From Reichenbachiella ulvae (GTDB taxonomy: Bacteria > Bacteroidota > Bacteroidia > Cytophagales > Cyclobacteriaceae): 64,000 nt of DNA. Numbering within the stretch: the first letter of the stretch is position 1; each line of letters opens with the position of its first letter. The translations under genes and the position numbers were made by a program. This document shows positions 1 through 8,578 of the stretch, piece after piece. The stretch spans positions 496,001-560,000 of the forward strand of contig NZ_JAOYOD010000001.1 in the NCBI RefSeq assembly GCF_025833875.1, in the 5' to 3' direction. Below the pieces are notes generated by a model, which had not been told where the DNA came from, ran no database searches, and saw only the letters and a program-made list of their open reading frames with translations.

Positions 1-2654
1 TGATTCAAGTCCTTAAGGGCTTCATTGAAAGTAAGAAGTTTCTGAGCTTGTCGGGAGATTTGTTTGTTTTTAATTTCTAATTCTTCTGTTCCTTGTTTTA
101 CTTTTTCTTTCAGGTAGGTCCGCTGAGCTTGCAAATACGAGGTTCTGTATTTTACAATGAAATAGACAATAAGGATCGTAAAGATCACTGCAAGTGTGTA
201 GGCCCACCAGGTAAGCCACCAGGGTGGAAGTACAGTTATGTGAAGTTTTACACCTTCTTCATTCCAGATTCCATCATTGTTGGCAGATTTAACTCTAAAC
301 ACATATTCTCCTGGAGCGAGATTGGAGTAAGCCGCGTTTTTTTGAGTTCCCACATAGTTCCAATCCTCTTCGAGACCTTCTAGTTTGAAGGCAAATTGAT
401 TTTGGTCAGACCGGGTGTAGTTAAGGGAGGTGTATTCAAATGAAAACACATTTTGATTGTAATCAAGGGAGAGGTGATTAGTAACAGAGATATGTTCTTT
501 CAGAGGGGAATTTTCAGAGTCGATCTCCACCTTTTTATTAAAAATCTTAAAATCAGTCAAATAAACAGGGGGGATGTGAGGGTTGTAAAATATGCTATCG
601 GGATGGAAAATATTGAATCCATTCATCCCACCAAAAATCAATTCACCAGTGCTTAATTTTTTTGCCGAAAACCGGATGAATTTCTTGCCCTGAAGTCCGT
701 CATTGACATTGAAGGTAGCAGTCTCTAAACTGATTGGGTCAAATCGGGTGAGTCCATCGGCTGTGCCCAGCCAAAGATGTCCATTGTGGTCTTCTACTAT
801 CGAGGCGATGACATTGGAACCCAACCCATCGCGAGTGGTATAAGTGGTGAATGTGTCCTTGGTTTTATTTCGCTTGACGAGCCCTCCGTCCGTTGCAATC
901 CAGAGATTGCCATTCCGATCTTCTATTACCTGGTTGACGTTGTTGTTGGGTAGGGCAGAGGAGTCATTTTCCTGTGCTTTGTATTGTACAAAGTAACCTT
1001 CATCACCTTCTTGGCGAATGAACTTAATTAAACCAAAAGAATCAGTGCCTAACCAAATGTTATTATCACTGTCTTCAAAAACCGAGATGATCAAAACTGC
1101 CGGAGATCCATTATCTTGATCTTTGATAAAATAGGTTTTGAATGATTTATCCTTGACATTGTATTTACTCAACCCTACTCCGTAATTGGCCGTCCATATA
1201 TTGCCTTCATGGTCTTTGATCAGGCAAAAGTGATTTGAGCTAAGAGAATCTGGGTAGTTTTCTAAATGGAGCGGTTCGAAGATCATTTTGTCTCTGTCTT
1301 TTAAAACACAGATTCCACCTCCCCAAGTCCCTATCATGAGCTGACCCGCCTCATTTTCGCATAAGCTTAGCATCGCGTCAGAACTTGGACTATTAGGATC
1401 CCTTGAGTGTGTATAGCTTTTAAAGGATTGTTCACTTCTATTAAAATAATTGAGTCCTCCACCGTCAGTGGCTATCCAGATGTTGCCAGAGTCATCTTCT
1501 GAAAATGATCGAGCGATATTGCTGCTTAAACTGTTGTAATCGCCCGGTCGATTGAAGTAATGAGCGAATTTGGCGTGATATTTATCGTAGTAATTGATGC
1601 CCTGTAGTGCTGTGCCGATCCAGATTCTTTCTTGACGATCTTCATTTATACACCAAATGGAATTGTGAGATAAACTATTGGCTTGCCTGGGATCGTTAGT
1701 GTAGTAGTAGAAGTTGCCCTCCTTTCGATTGAAAATATGAAGCCCTCCATTTTCATTGCCCACCCATAATCGTTTTTTACTATCGAGGAAAATATCAAAG
1801 ATTTCATTGTTTCCCAGACTATTGGGGTCATTGGCATCATGGAGGTATTGTTGGGTTGAAAGGGTTTGTTCATCTGTTATTTCTGCTAAAAAAAGTCCAT
1901 TGCCTTTGGTGCCAATCCATATTTTACCATCATAATCTTTCTCTAATGTCCATACCACTGCCCACCTATTGGAGCCTTTGATCATTCCTAAATCTGACAT
2001 TTTTAGAACTTTCCCTGATGTCAGTATTACATTTAGGCCCTTGTCAAATGTGCCGACCCAAAGATTGCCCGCATCATCAAAGACTATATCAGATACTCTA
2101 TGACTATTGAGTTGATTCTCCTGGTTGCCTACTGGATAGGGTTCAAACAAACCGGTCGTTTCATTGAGTGATAACACTCCAAAATCTTCGCTGGCAATCC
2201 ATAATTTTCCAGAGAAGTCTTCTTTGATAGCCCTGACCCATTTCAACGGAGAGCTGTTGGTTTTCGAATTGGGATCTATTTGTTCATATCTAATAAAATG
2301 ATCTTTACTTCTATCAAATCGGCAAATTCCTTCAGTAGTCCCTACCCAAATGCGTCCATGAGAATCCTCATAAAGGGATCTGATGTGATTGCTATTGGGA
2401 CTGTTGATGTCACTGGAGTGAGGGTAATTAACAAAATTGACACCATCATATTTTTGAAGTCCACCGATGGTACCAATCCAGATAAATCCTAATTGGTCTT
2501 GAATGATGCTAGATACCTGCAGGTTTACAAGGCCCTCTTTGATGGCTTGAAATTTTAAATCTGGTTTGTTGGCATAGGTTGGCCATGACCTTAATAAAAG
2601 GTACAAAGTAAAAACACATAGGGCTATAGGCCTTCTTAGAAGTGTTTGTCTCAT
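1..2654 (-). CDS. Regulator-propeller sensor protein, C-terminus beyond the left edge
   Basis: The frame is open from an ATG at 2654 to the window edge, about 884 residues. It begins with a hydrophobic export signal (MRQTLLRRPIALCVF...) and then has about a dozen Reg_prop blades recognisable by repeated W-(I/V)-G-T and 'D.....W.AS' patterns. Near the left edge come a Y_Y_Y domain (LEGLEEDWNYVGT, then YSNLAPGEYVF), one membrane helix starting after PPWWLTWW, and a charged coiled coil. In Bacteroidetes this layout is a periplasmic sensor whose cytoplasmic part is a histidine kinase, a GGDEF domain or an AraC/LuxR output. The output part lies outside the window, so the class stays open. The protein at 24998-27838 has the same architecture. 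Start choice rests on the signal sequence. Confidence 0.85.
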   Translation of the reverse strand, partial: MRQTLLRRPIALCVFTLYLLLRSWPTYANKPDLKFQAIKEGLVNLQVSSIIQDQLGFIWIGTIGGLQKYDGVNFVNYPHSSDINSPNSNHIRSLYEDSHGRIWVGTTEGICRFDRSKDHFIRYEQIDPNSKTNSSPLKWVRAIKEDFSGKLWIASEDFGVLSLNETTGLFEPYPVGNQENQLNSHRVSDIVFDDAGNLWVGTFDKGLNVILTSGKVLKMSDLGMIKGSNRWAVVWTLEKDYDGKIWIGTKGNGLFLAEITDEQTLSTQQYLHDANDPNSLGNNEIFDIFLDSKKRLWVGNENGGLHIFNRKEGNFYYYTNDPRQANSLSHNSIWCINEDRQERIWIGTALQGINYYDKYHAKFAHYFNRPGDYNSLSSNIARSFSEDDSGNIWIATDGGGLNYFNRSEQSFKSYTHSRDPNSPSSDAMLSLCENEAGQLMIGTWGGGICVLKDRDKMIFEPLHLENYPDSLSSNHFCLIKDHEGNIWTANYGVGLSKYNVKDKSFKTYFIKDQDNGSPAVLIISVFEDSDNNIWLGTDSFGLIKFIRQEGDEGYFVQYKAQENDSSALPNNNVNQVIEDRNGNLWIATDGGLVKRNKTKDTFTTYTTRDGLGSNVIASIVEDHNGHLWLGTADGLTRFDPISLETATFNVNDGLQGKKFIRFSAKKLSTGELIFGGMNGFNIFHPDSIFYNPHIPPVYLTDFKIFNKKVEIDSENSPLKEHISVTNHLSLDYNQNVFSFEYTSLNYTRSDQNQFAFKLEGLEEDWNYVGTQKNAAYSNLAPGEYVFRVKSANNDGIWNEEGVKLHITVLPPWWLTWWAYTLAVIFTILIVYFIVKYRTSYLQAQRTYLKEKVKQGTEELEIKNKQISRQAQKLLTFNEALKDLN

Positions 2655-3073
2655 GCAATTAATTTGTCTTTCCAATCAAATGACCAAATCCAATCTCTAA
2701 CAATATAAGTGGGCCAATAAACCTAAGGTTTACTTAGTATTTCCACTATTTAATTAGGAGATCAGGTTTGGATTGCAAAAACATGAAATGTACATAGACC
2801 AGTTTGCCCCTAGCTGATGAAAGGCAATCCTTTGGAAATAATTAATCTCAATACTCATGCTGCCGGAGTAAGATATCTAATCTATCTATTAGATCAAATA
2901 ATAGCAGGTGAAAAACTGCTTTTAAGCAATGTTTTACGAGGTAAATGCAGGGTGTGAAATCTGATTGACTTTTATAAGGGGATCGTAAAAAATAAATGTT
3001 TAAAAAAAATGAATAAAAATTAAACAAAAATAAACTATCTTACGTTCAGATAATTAGTTAGAATAAACATGGT
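2655..3073. other. Intergenic region, no gene seen
   Basis: This AT-rich stretch separates the leftward sensor gene from the candidate small RNA. All six frames are short. Poly-A/T tracts cluster at 3001-3035, just upstream of the RNA candidate. I see weak -7-like strings (TATCTTAC at 3036, TACGTTCA at 3041) but no TTG at the right distance, so I do not call a promoter. Confidence 0.5.
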
Positions 3074-3177
3074 AACAGAGCCCGGAAATGATAGTTGAGT
3101 TTTTAATAGAGTAAGTTTTGGTTTAGATACGCTGCTCGTGTGGGATCGAGCGTAAAACAATCGGGCTCTGTTTTTTT
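3074..3177 (+). ncRNA. Candidate structured small RNA with closing stem and U-tract
   Basis: AACAGAGCCCG at 3074-3084 is perfectly complementary to CGGGCTCTGTT at 3162-3172, giving an 11-bp closing stem around a 77-nt interior. The stem runs directly into a T7 tract (3171-3177), as in an intrinsic terminator. Inside, GCTCG (3134-3138) can pair with CGAGC (3147-3151) as a second hairpin. No open frame covers it. This fits a roughly 104-nt stand-alone transcript ending at its own terminator. Rfam holds Bacteroidetes RNAs of about this size (for example Flavo-1), but I cannot match it from memory. A leader RNA for punA is less likely because a second terminator lies between them. Confidence 0.5.
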
Positions 3178-3215
3178 AGAAAAGTATTTGATTTCCTCCC
3201 TATATTAGCTGATGA

Positions 3216-3250
3216 AAAGAGACTTAGAAGAAGTCTCTTTTCTTTTTTTA
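3216..3250 (+). terminator. Intrinsic terminator just upstream of punA
   Basis: AAAAGAGACTT (3216-3226) pairs perfectly with AAGTCTCTTTT (3232-3242) around a 5-nt loop, followed by C and T7 (3244-3250). It sits between the small-RNA candidate and punA, so it either backs up the first terminator or acts as a punA attenuator. It ends 29 bases before the punA start. Confidence 0.6.
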
Positions 3251-3279
3251 TAAGCATATCAATTCAGCGCTTCCTCTTT

Positions 3280-4098
3280 ATGGACGAATACAAGAAAATC
3301 AAAGAAACCACTGACTACATTCTCGAAAGAATCCAAACCCATCCACAGTACGGTATTATACTAGGTACCGGGCTGGGAGCTTTAGTCAATGATATTGATA
3401 TTACACTGGAAATAAACTATGAGGACATTCCTCATTTTCCCCTTTCTACTGTGGAGTTTCATACAGGTAAGTTGATTTTTGGTAAGCTGGGAGGCAAAGA
3501 AGTTGTAGTGATGAAGGGGCGCTTTCATTACTATGAAGGCTATAATATGAAGCAGGTGACTTTTCCCGTTCGTGTGATGAAAATGCTGGGGATCAAAAAA
3601 CTTCTCATTTCCAATGCTGCTGGTGCATTGAACCCTGACTTTCAGAAGAGTGACCTGATGATCATCGACGATCATATCAATCTACAAACGGAAAACCCAC
3701 TGGTAGGAAAGAATCTGGATCAGATGGGAGACCGGTTCCCGGATATGAGTGAACCTTACGATCAAGGTTTGATCGATAGAGCTTTGGCACTGGCCAAGGA
3801 ATCTGGAACTCGTGTGCATAAAGGTGTTTATGTAGGGGTCAATGGGCCCAATCTGGAGACTCGAGCGGAATATAAAATGCTGCGCATCCTAGGTGCAGAT
3901 GCAGTAGGTATGTCTACTGTGCCGGAAAATATAGTTGCAAGACAGATGGGGTTGCCTGTGTTTGCGATCTCTGTGATGACAGATCTGTGCTATCCCGGTC
4001 ATATCGAGAAAGTGAAGATCGAGGATATCCTCGCAGCTGCGGCTGAGGCGGAGCCTGCATTGACAAAGATCATCAGGGAGATGATACAGCGGGACTGA
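3280..4098 (+). CDS. punA: Purine nucleoside phosphorylase
   Basis: 272 residues, the usual length of trimeric PNP (family I). It cleaves purine (deoxy)nucleosides with phosphate to the free base and (deoxy)ribose-1-phosphate in cytosolic purine salvage. Visible motifs in order: ILGTGLG phosphate loop near residue 27, [38 protein letters not shown] with the base-contacting Glu, MSTVPE, and SVMTDLC where the purine-specificity residue is Asp rather than the Asn of mammalian enzymes, as is common in bacteria. The ATG at 3280 follows a terminator-like hairpin by 29 bases. The gldA start is 94 bases downstream, so co-transcription is possible but gldA has its own -7-like box. Confidence 0.93.
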   Translation: MDEYKKIKETTDYILERIQTHPQYGIILGTGLGALVNDIDITLEINYEDIPHFPLSTVEFHTGKLIFGKLGGKEVVVMKGRFHYYEGYNMKQVTFPVRVMKMLGIKKLLISNAAGALNPDFQKSDLMIIDDHINLQTENPLVGKNLDQMGDRFPDMSEPYDQGLIDRALALAKESGTRVHKGVYVGVNGPNLETRAEYKMLRILGADAVGMSTVPENIVARQMGLPVFAISVMTDLCYPGHIEKVKIEDILAAAAEAEPALTKIIREMIQRD

Positions 4099-4154
4099 CT
4101 TTGTTATCTTTTGTTAATTCCCGGCCACTTTCTATTAATTTTCAATTTCAATGA

Positions 4155-4162
4155 TAGTTTTG
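4155..4162 (+). promoter_or_regulatory. -7 box candidate for the gld operon
   Basis: TAGTTTTG matches the Bacteroidetes -7 consensus TAnnTTTG exactly and lies 30 bases before the gldA GTG. The position 19 bases upstream is TAT rather than TTG, so only half of the promoter is convincing. Confidence 0.35.
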
Positions 4163-4192
4163 CATTCACCCAACAAACGATTTTAGAAACAG

Positions 4193-5110
4193 GTGTCGAT
4201 CGTAGTAGAAAATCTTACTAAAATATATGGCCAGCAAAGGGCTGTGGATGGTATTTCATTCACCGCTAACAAAGGCCAGATTCTGGGTTTTCTTGGGCCT
4301 AATGGAGCAGGGAAGTCCACCACCATGAAGATTGCCACCGGCTATCTCACAGCTGATGAAGGCAATGTTGCCATTGCTGGGTTGGATATTGCCAGCGATA
4401 CCCTATCCGCCCAAAAGGTGATTGGTTATTTACCAGAACATAATCCGCTATATCTGGATATGTATGTGCATGAGTTTTTGGCTTTCTCAGCGAGAACTTA
4501 TGGACTGAAAAGCAGTAAAGCGAAAGCCAGAATCAAAGAAGTTATCTCACAGTGTGGTTTGACACTCGAACAAAATAAGCAGTTGGGTCAACTGTCCAAA
4601 GGCTATCGTCAGCGTGTGGGTTTGGCACAAGCACTTCTACACGAGCCAGAGGTGCTGATCCTGGATGAGCCTACTACCGGACTGGACCCCAATCAAATAT
4701 TGGAAATCAGAAAGCTGATCAAGGAAGTATCCAAAGACAAGACGGTGATATTTTCCTCACACATCATGCAAGAGGTGCAGGCGCTTTGCGATCGGGTGGT
4801 GCTTATCAACAAAGGCAAAATCGTGGCGGATCAGTCCATTGCTGATTTCTCCAAAGGTTTTAAAAGCGAACCAGTGCTCAAAGTCGAGTTTAAAGAGGCG
4901 GTTGATATCACCCTGTTGCAGGAATTGGAGGCAGTAGAGGCGGTTAGTCATCTGGAAGCAGGCATCTATCAGGTCAAAGCCAAAAATGACGAGGAGGTGC
5001 GCACGCAAATTTTCGGGTTGGCAGCTGCACACAAACTGCCGCTGGTCGGATTGCAGGAAGAGAGCGACTCTCTGGAAGAAATTTTCCATGAATTAACTCG
5101 TGAGAAATAA
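4193..5110 (+). CDS. gldA: Gliding-motility ABC transporter ATP-binding protein GldA
   Basis: 305 residues, GTG start. A complete ABC ATPase: Walker A GPNGAGKST near residue 35, Q-loop region, signature LSKGYRQRVGLAQAL near residue 135, Walker B VLILDEP, D-loop GLDPNQ and switch His in FSSHIMQEV. The last ~80 residues form the usual C-terminal extension of GldA/CcmA-type ATPases. It should power the GldF/GldG membrane partners encoded directly downstream; the stop and the gldF start overlap as TAATG. In Flavobacterium johnsoniae GldAFG is required for gliding. Similar ABC sets with GldG-like proteins occur in non-gliders, so the exact transport role is not settled by sequence. Confidence 0.88.
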   Translation: MSIVVENLTKIYGQQRAVDGISFTANKGQILGFLGPNGAGKSTTMKIATGYLTADEGNVAIAGLDIASDTLSAQKVIGYLPEHNPLYLDMYVHEFLAFSARTYGLKSSKAKARIKEVISQCGLTLEQNKQLGQLSKGYRQRVGLAQALLHEPEVLILDEPTTGLDPNQILEIRKLIKEVSKDKTVIFSSHIMQEVQALCDRVVLINKGKIVADQSIADFSKGFKSEPVLKVEFKEAVDITLLQELEAVEAVSHLEAGIYQVKAKNDEEVRTQIFGLAAAHKLPLVGLQEESDSLEEIFHELTREK

Positions 5111-5838
5111 TGTACGCAGTATTCATCAAAGAAATCAACAGCTTTCTCAATAGCCTCATCGCGTATATCGTTATTGCGGTCTTTTTGACTACCATCGGTC
5201 TACTGATGTGGGTATTCCCTGAAAGCAGCATTTTAGAATATGGCTATGCAGATATGGGCACCTTGTTCAATCTCGGGCCTTATGTATTTATGTTTTTAAT
5301 TCCAGCCATCACCATGCGTTTTTTCGCAGAGGAGAAAAGAACAGGAACAAATGAATTGCTATTCACACGTCCGATGACGGGGGCTTCCATCATTCTGGGT
5401 AAATACCTCGCAGGATTTGTACTGGTATTGTTGTCTATACTGCCGACCTTGCTTTATTTCTATTCTGTTTATCAGCTGGGTAATCCAGTGGGTAATTTGG
5501 ATATTTCAGGTACGGTCGGTTCTTATATCGGGTTGCTATTATTAGGGGGCGTTTTTGTCAGTATTGGGGTGTTTGCTTCGGCCATTACCGAAAATCAAGT
5601 GGTGGCCTTTGTGCTTGCCGTTTTCTTGTGTTTTGTGCTTTATTCAGGCTTGGATTCTTTGGCGGCCATTGATATCTGGGGCAGCAGTGCATTGATTTTA
5701 CAGGAGCTGAGTATGATTTTTCACTATGGGGCCTTGAGTCGTGGACTCATCGATATGAGTGATGTGGTCTATTTTCTGAGTGTGATAGCAGTGATGTTGT
5801 TGTTGACACAATTGGTCTTAAACGGGAGGAAATGGTGA
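5110..5838 (+). CDS. gldF: ABC transporter permease GldF
   Basis: 242 residues with six predicted hydrophobic segments and the ABC-2 permease pattern, including an MRFFAEEKRTGTNELLFTRP cytoplasmic stretch, which is the coupling region typical of NosY/GldF-like permeases. The ATG overlaps the gldA stop (TAATG), indicating translational coupling. It is the membrane channel partner of GldA, and the following gldG overlaps its end. Length and order match GldF of gliding Bacteroidetes. Confidence 0.87.
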   Translation: MYAVFIKEINSFLNSLIAYIVIAVFLTTIGLLMWVFPESSILEYGYADMGTLFNLGPYVFMFLIPAITMRFFAEEKRTGTNELLFTRPMTGASIILGKYLAGFVLVLLSILPTLLYFYSVYQLGNPVGNLDISGTVGSYIGLLLLGGVFVSIGVFASAITENQVVAFVLAVFLCFVLYSGLDSLAAIDIWGSSALILQELSMIFHYGALSRGLIDMSDVVYFLSVIAVMLLLTQLVLNGRKW

Positions 5839-7514
5839 TGAACAAACGCATTCATATACTTCAGTTTTTGATCGGATTGATGGTGGTGATCATCGTCAAT
5901 CAGTTGATCGATCGTTTCCCTATCCGCATTGATCTTACAGAAGAAAAAAGGTATTCGATTTCTGATGCCAGCAAAGAGGTGTTAGAAAGCTTGAATGAGC
6001 CGGTCTATGTTGAGGTGTTTTTGGAAGGAGAGATGCCAGCGGGGTTCAAACGCCTGCAAAAGGCCATTGCGGAAACTTTGGATCAGTTGGAATATTATTC
6101 GGGCGATAAGGTCATCTTTACATTCAAGGATCCATCCATTGCCAAGAACACCAAGGCGAGAAATGAATATTTCAGATCGCTGATGCAGCGAGGGCTACAG
6201 CCAACCAATCTGAACTATACCCGCAATGGAAACAAGACAGAGAAGTTGATTTTTCCAGGGGCAATTGTGAGCTACTATGGGAAAGAAAAGCCTGTTTTGC
6301 TCCTCAAAGGAAACAAAGGAGCCACCGCTGAAGAGCAACTTAATCAATCTATAGAAGGGATCGAATATGAGTTGGTCAGCGCGATAAGAAACCTATCCAC
6401 GGATGTGAAAAAGAACGTGGGGCTGATCATGGGGCACAATGAACCGGATTCGTTGAATCTTGCAGGATTGACAGGCGCATTGGCTGAAAAGTACAATGTC
6501 TTTGAAGTCGATCTACCGAACCGAACCAGTGACCTATCGCTTTACGATGCGGTCATATTGCCTAAGCCCACCACCGCTTTTAGCGAAAAAGAAAAATACA
6601 TGCTGGATCAATACATCATGAAGGGAGGCAAGGCTTTGTTTTTCATCGATGCATTGAGGGTAAACATGGATAGTGCTTCGGGAGAGGGAACCTATGCCTT
6701 TCCGTACGAGCTGAATTTGGATAATATGCTCTTCAAGTATGGTGTTCGAATCAATCGCAACTTTGTGCAAGATGTTTTTAGTGGAGAGTTTCCGATCGTG
6801 GCAGGTATGACTGGTGATCAGCCGCAGATTCGCATGCTGCCCTGGCCTTTCTTTCCGAATGTCAACACCTTTGGTGATCACCCCATCACGAAAAATCTGG
6901 ATGTCGTGCAGATGAGATTTGTATCCACCATCGACACGGTGAAAGCGGAAGGGGTGGCTAAAACACCTCTGTTGATGACCTCTCAGTACTCGATGATATC
7001 GGCCACACCTGTTAAGGTGGCATTCAACGAATTGCAGAAAAATCTGGACCCCAATCGTTTCACGGCTGGCTCTCAGGTAGTGTCTTATTTGCTAAAGGGT
7101 AATTTTACCTCGGTATTTAAGAACCGTCTTGTACCTGACGGGGTAGACCCATCAGGGTTCATTGCAGATGGTGAGCCCAGTGCGATTTTGATTTGTGCGG
7201 ATGGTGATATGATCCGAAATGATTTTGACCTACAGACTGGTGAACCCTTAGAGTTGGGCTTGAACCCTTACAATCGACAGAAATTTGCCAATGCGGACTT
7301 TGTACTCAATGCACTGGATTACATGCTGAACGAAGAGGGGATCATTACTTCTAAAACCAAAGAGATTAAAATCCGACCCCTGGATAAGGTTCAGATTGCA
7401 GATGAAAAGCTGTGGTGGCAGCTCTTTAATTTAATCGTACCTATTGTGCTCCTGATTGCTTACGGAGTGTTGAGAGTTTATTTGAGGAAAAAGAAATACG
7501 CGAGTTTCAAATGA
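5838..7514 (+). CDS. gldG: Gliding-motility-associated ABC transporter substrate-binding protein GldG
   Basis: About 558 residues. One N-terminal membrane helix after MNKRIHILQF, a long extracytoplasmic part with the GldG/IFT52-like (ABC_transp_aux) domain (IDLTEEKRYSIS, then the VGLIMGHNEPDS region), and a C-terminal helix (WWQLFNLIVPIVLLIAYG) followed by a basic tail. An in-frame ATG at 5832 exists, but a GGGAGGA box at 5824-5830 gives 7-base spacing to the ATG at 5838, which overlaps the gldF stop as TGATG, so I prefer 5838. It overlaps the next gene by 4 bases. It acts with GldA and GldF. Confidence 0.87.
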   Translation: MNKRIHILQFLIGLMVVIIVNQLIDRFPIRIDLTEEKRYSISDASKEVLESLNEPVYVEVFLEGEMPAGFKRLQKAIAETLDQLEYYSGDKVIFTFKDPSIAKNTKARNEYFRSLMQRGLQPTNLNYTRNGNKTEKLIFPGAIVSYYGKEKPVLLLKGNKGATAEEQLNQSIEGIEYELVSAIRNLSTDVKKNVGLIMGHNEPDSLNLAGLTGALAEKYNVFEVDLPNRTSDLSLYDAVILPKPTTAFSEKEKYMLDQYIMKGGKALFFIDALRVNMDSASGEGTYAFPYELNLDNMLFKYGVRINRNFVQDVFSGEFPIVAGMTGDQPQIRMLPWPFFPNVNTFGDHPITKNLDVVQMRFVSTIDTVKAEGVAKTPLLMTSQYSMISATPVKVAFNELQKNLDPNRFTAGSQVVSYLLKGNFTSVFKNRLVPDGVDPSGFIADGEPSAILICADGDMIRNDFDLQTGEPLELGLNPYNRQKFANADFVLNALDYMLNEEGIITSKTKEIKIRPLDKVQIADEKLWWQLFNLIVPIVLLIAYGVLRVYLRKKKYASFK

Positions 7515-8461
7515 CAAAGGTTCAACAATTAAGCGGCGTGCTCATAGCACTGGTATTGGTTTCTGTGGCTCTTTTTGTCTTTGATGGAAAAGGAGGAGGA
7601 AGTGATAACATTGACCGAACGCGGTTTCTGGTGGAGGATACTGCAGCGATTCAGTCCGTCACGATCAATAGTAAAGCCTTTGATCTCAAAGTCGAAAAGC
7701 AGGAGGGAAGTTGGGTGTTGAATGATTCCTTAGCTGTAGATCCATCTGTCATGAGAGTGATGAAGTCGATCCTCAGTCAGGTCAATGTCCAAAGACCGAT
7801 AAGTCAACTCAATGTGGAGGAGATTAGAGAATTGTTGAGAAATACGGGGCAGCAGGTAACGCTCGAATTGAATGGAGAGGAGAAAACGTTTTTCGCCGGA
7901 GGGAATGTCAACAAGACACAAGCCTATTTTGCTGATGCAGATTTAGAAAATATCTATCTAGTCAACATTCCAGGTTACAACCACTATCTGAGTGGAATCT
8001 TCGAATTGACTCCTAATCAGTGGCGCGATCGTGAGTTGTTTGATTCCAACTATCGGAGCATCCAAAACCTGACGATAGACTATGCAGATGGTAGTCAGCT
8101 GGTTTTGGAGTTTGAGGACCGTTTCTTTGCAGTCAATCAATTGCAGAGGATAGATACGGCAGTGCTGATGGATTATCTCAATGGGTTCGAAGGATTCTTA
8201 TTGAATGATTATTTGAGTCCAGGGATGTTTCCGAGTTATGATAGCTTACTCCAAACAGAGCCGATTGCTAAATTGAATTTGACAGATATCGATGCTTCAA
8301 AAAACAGGGCATTGGAGATTTACGCCAAGATTCCCGGGGAACAATTTTATCTGCTTTCAGATGGGAAACAGGAGATGATGGTGGTCGATGAGCGACGTAC
8401 AGAAATGCTTCTGAAAAGAGAAGATGATTTTAAACTGGATGATTCTAAGGAGGAAGATTGA
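7511..8461 (+). CDS. DUF4340 domain protein, GldG partner
   Basis: 316 residues. An N-terminal hydrophobic helix (SGVLIALVLVSVALFVF) anchors an extracytoplasmic part of repeated short beta units typical of DUF4340 (RTRFLVEDTAAIQSVTI near residue 37, WVLNDSLAVD, then a second unit around NLTIDYADGSQLVLE). The start ATGA overlaps the gldG stop, so it is translationally coupled to the ABC genes. DUF4340 proteins commonly follow GldG-type genes, which suggests a fourth subunit or accessory factor of the exporter. The function is not known biochemically, and the acidic C-terminus (DDSKEED) has no recognised motif. Confidence 0.8.
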   Translation: MTKVQQLSGVLIALVLVSVALFVFDGKGGGSDNIDRTRFLVEDTAAIQSVTINSKAFDLKVEKQEGSWVLNDSLAVDPSVMRVMKSILSQVNVQRPISQLNVEEIRELLRNTGQQVTLELNGEEKTFFAGGNVNKTQAYFADADLENIYLVNIPGYNHYLSGIFELTPNQWRDRELFDSNYRSIQNLTIDYADGSQLVLEFEDRFFAVNQLQRIDTAVLMDYLNGFEGFLLNDYLSPGMFPSYDSLLQTEPIAKLNLTDIDASKNRALEIYAKIPGEQFYLLSDGKQEMMVVDERRTEMLLKREDDFKLDDSKEED

Positions 8462-8500
8462 TTGCCTCTTTTTAAGAATTTTTTATTTGGATTTTATCAT

Positions 8501-8508
8501 TAACTTTG
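8501..8508 (+). promoter_or_regulatory. -7 box candidate for dnaN
   Basis: TAACTTTG is a perfect TAnnTTTG match 70 bases upstream of the dnaN ATG. The trinucleotide 19 bases upstream is TTT rather than TTG. It would let dnaN be transcribed apart from the gld operon. Confidence 0.4.
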
Positions 8509-8578
8509 GCTCAAATTCGAGGAAGTGTCTTTCCGAGTATTTTTCAATTTACCAGAACATAAAAAATACCTATAGCAA

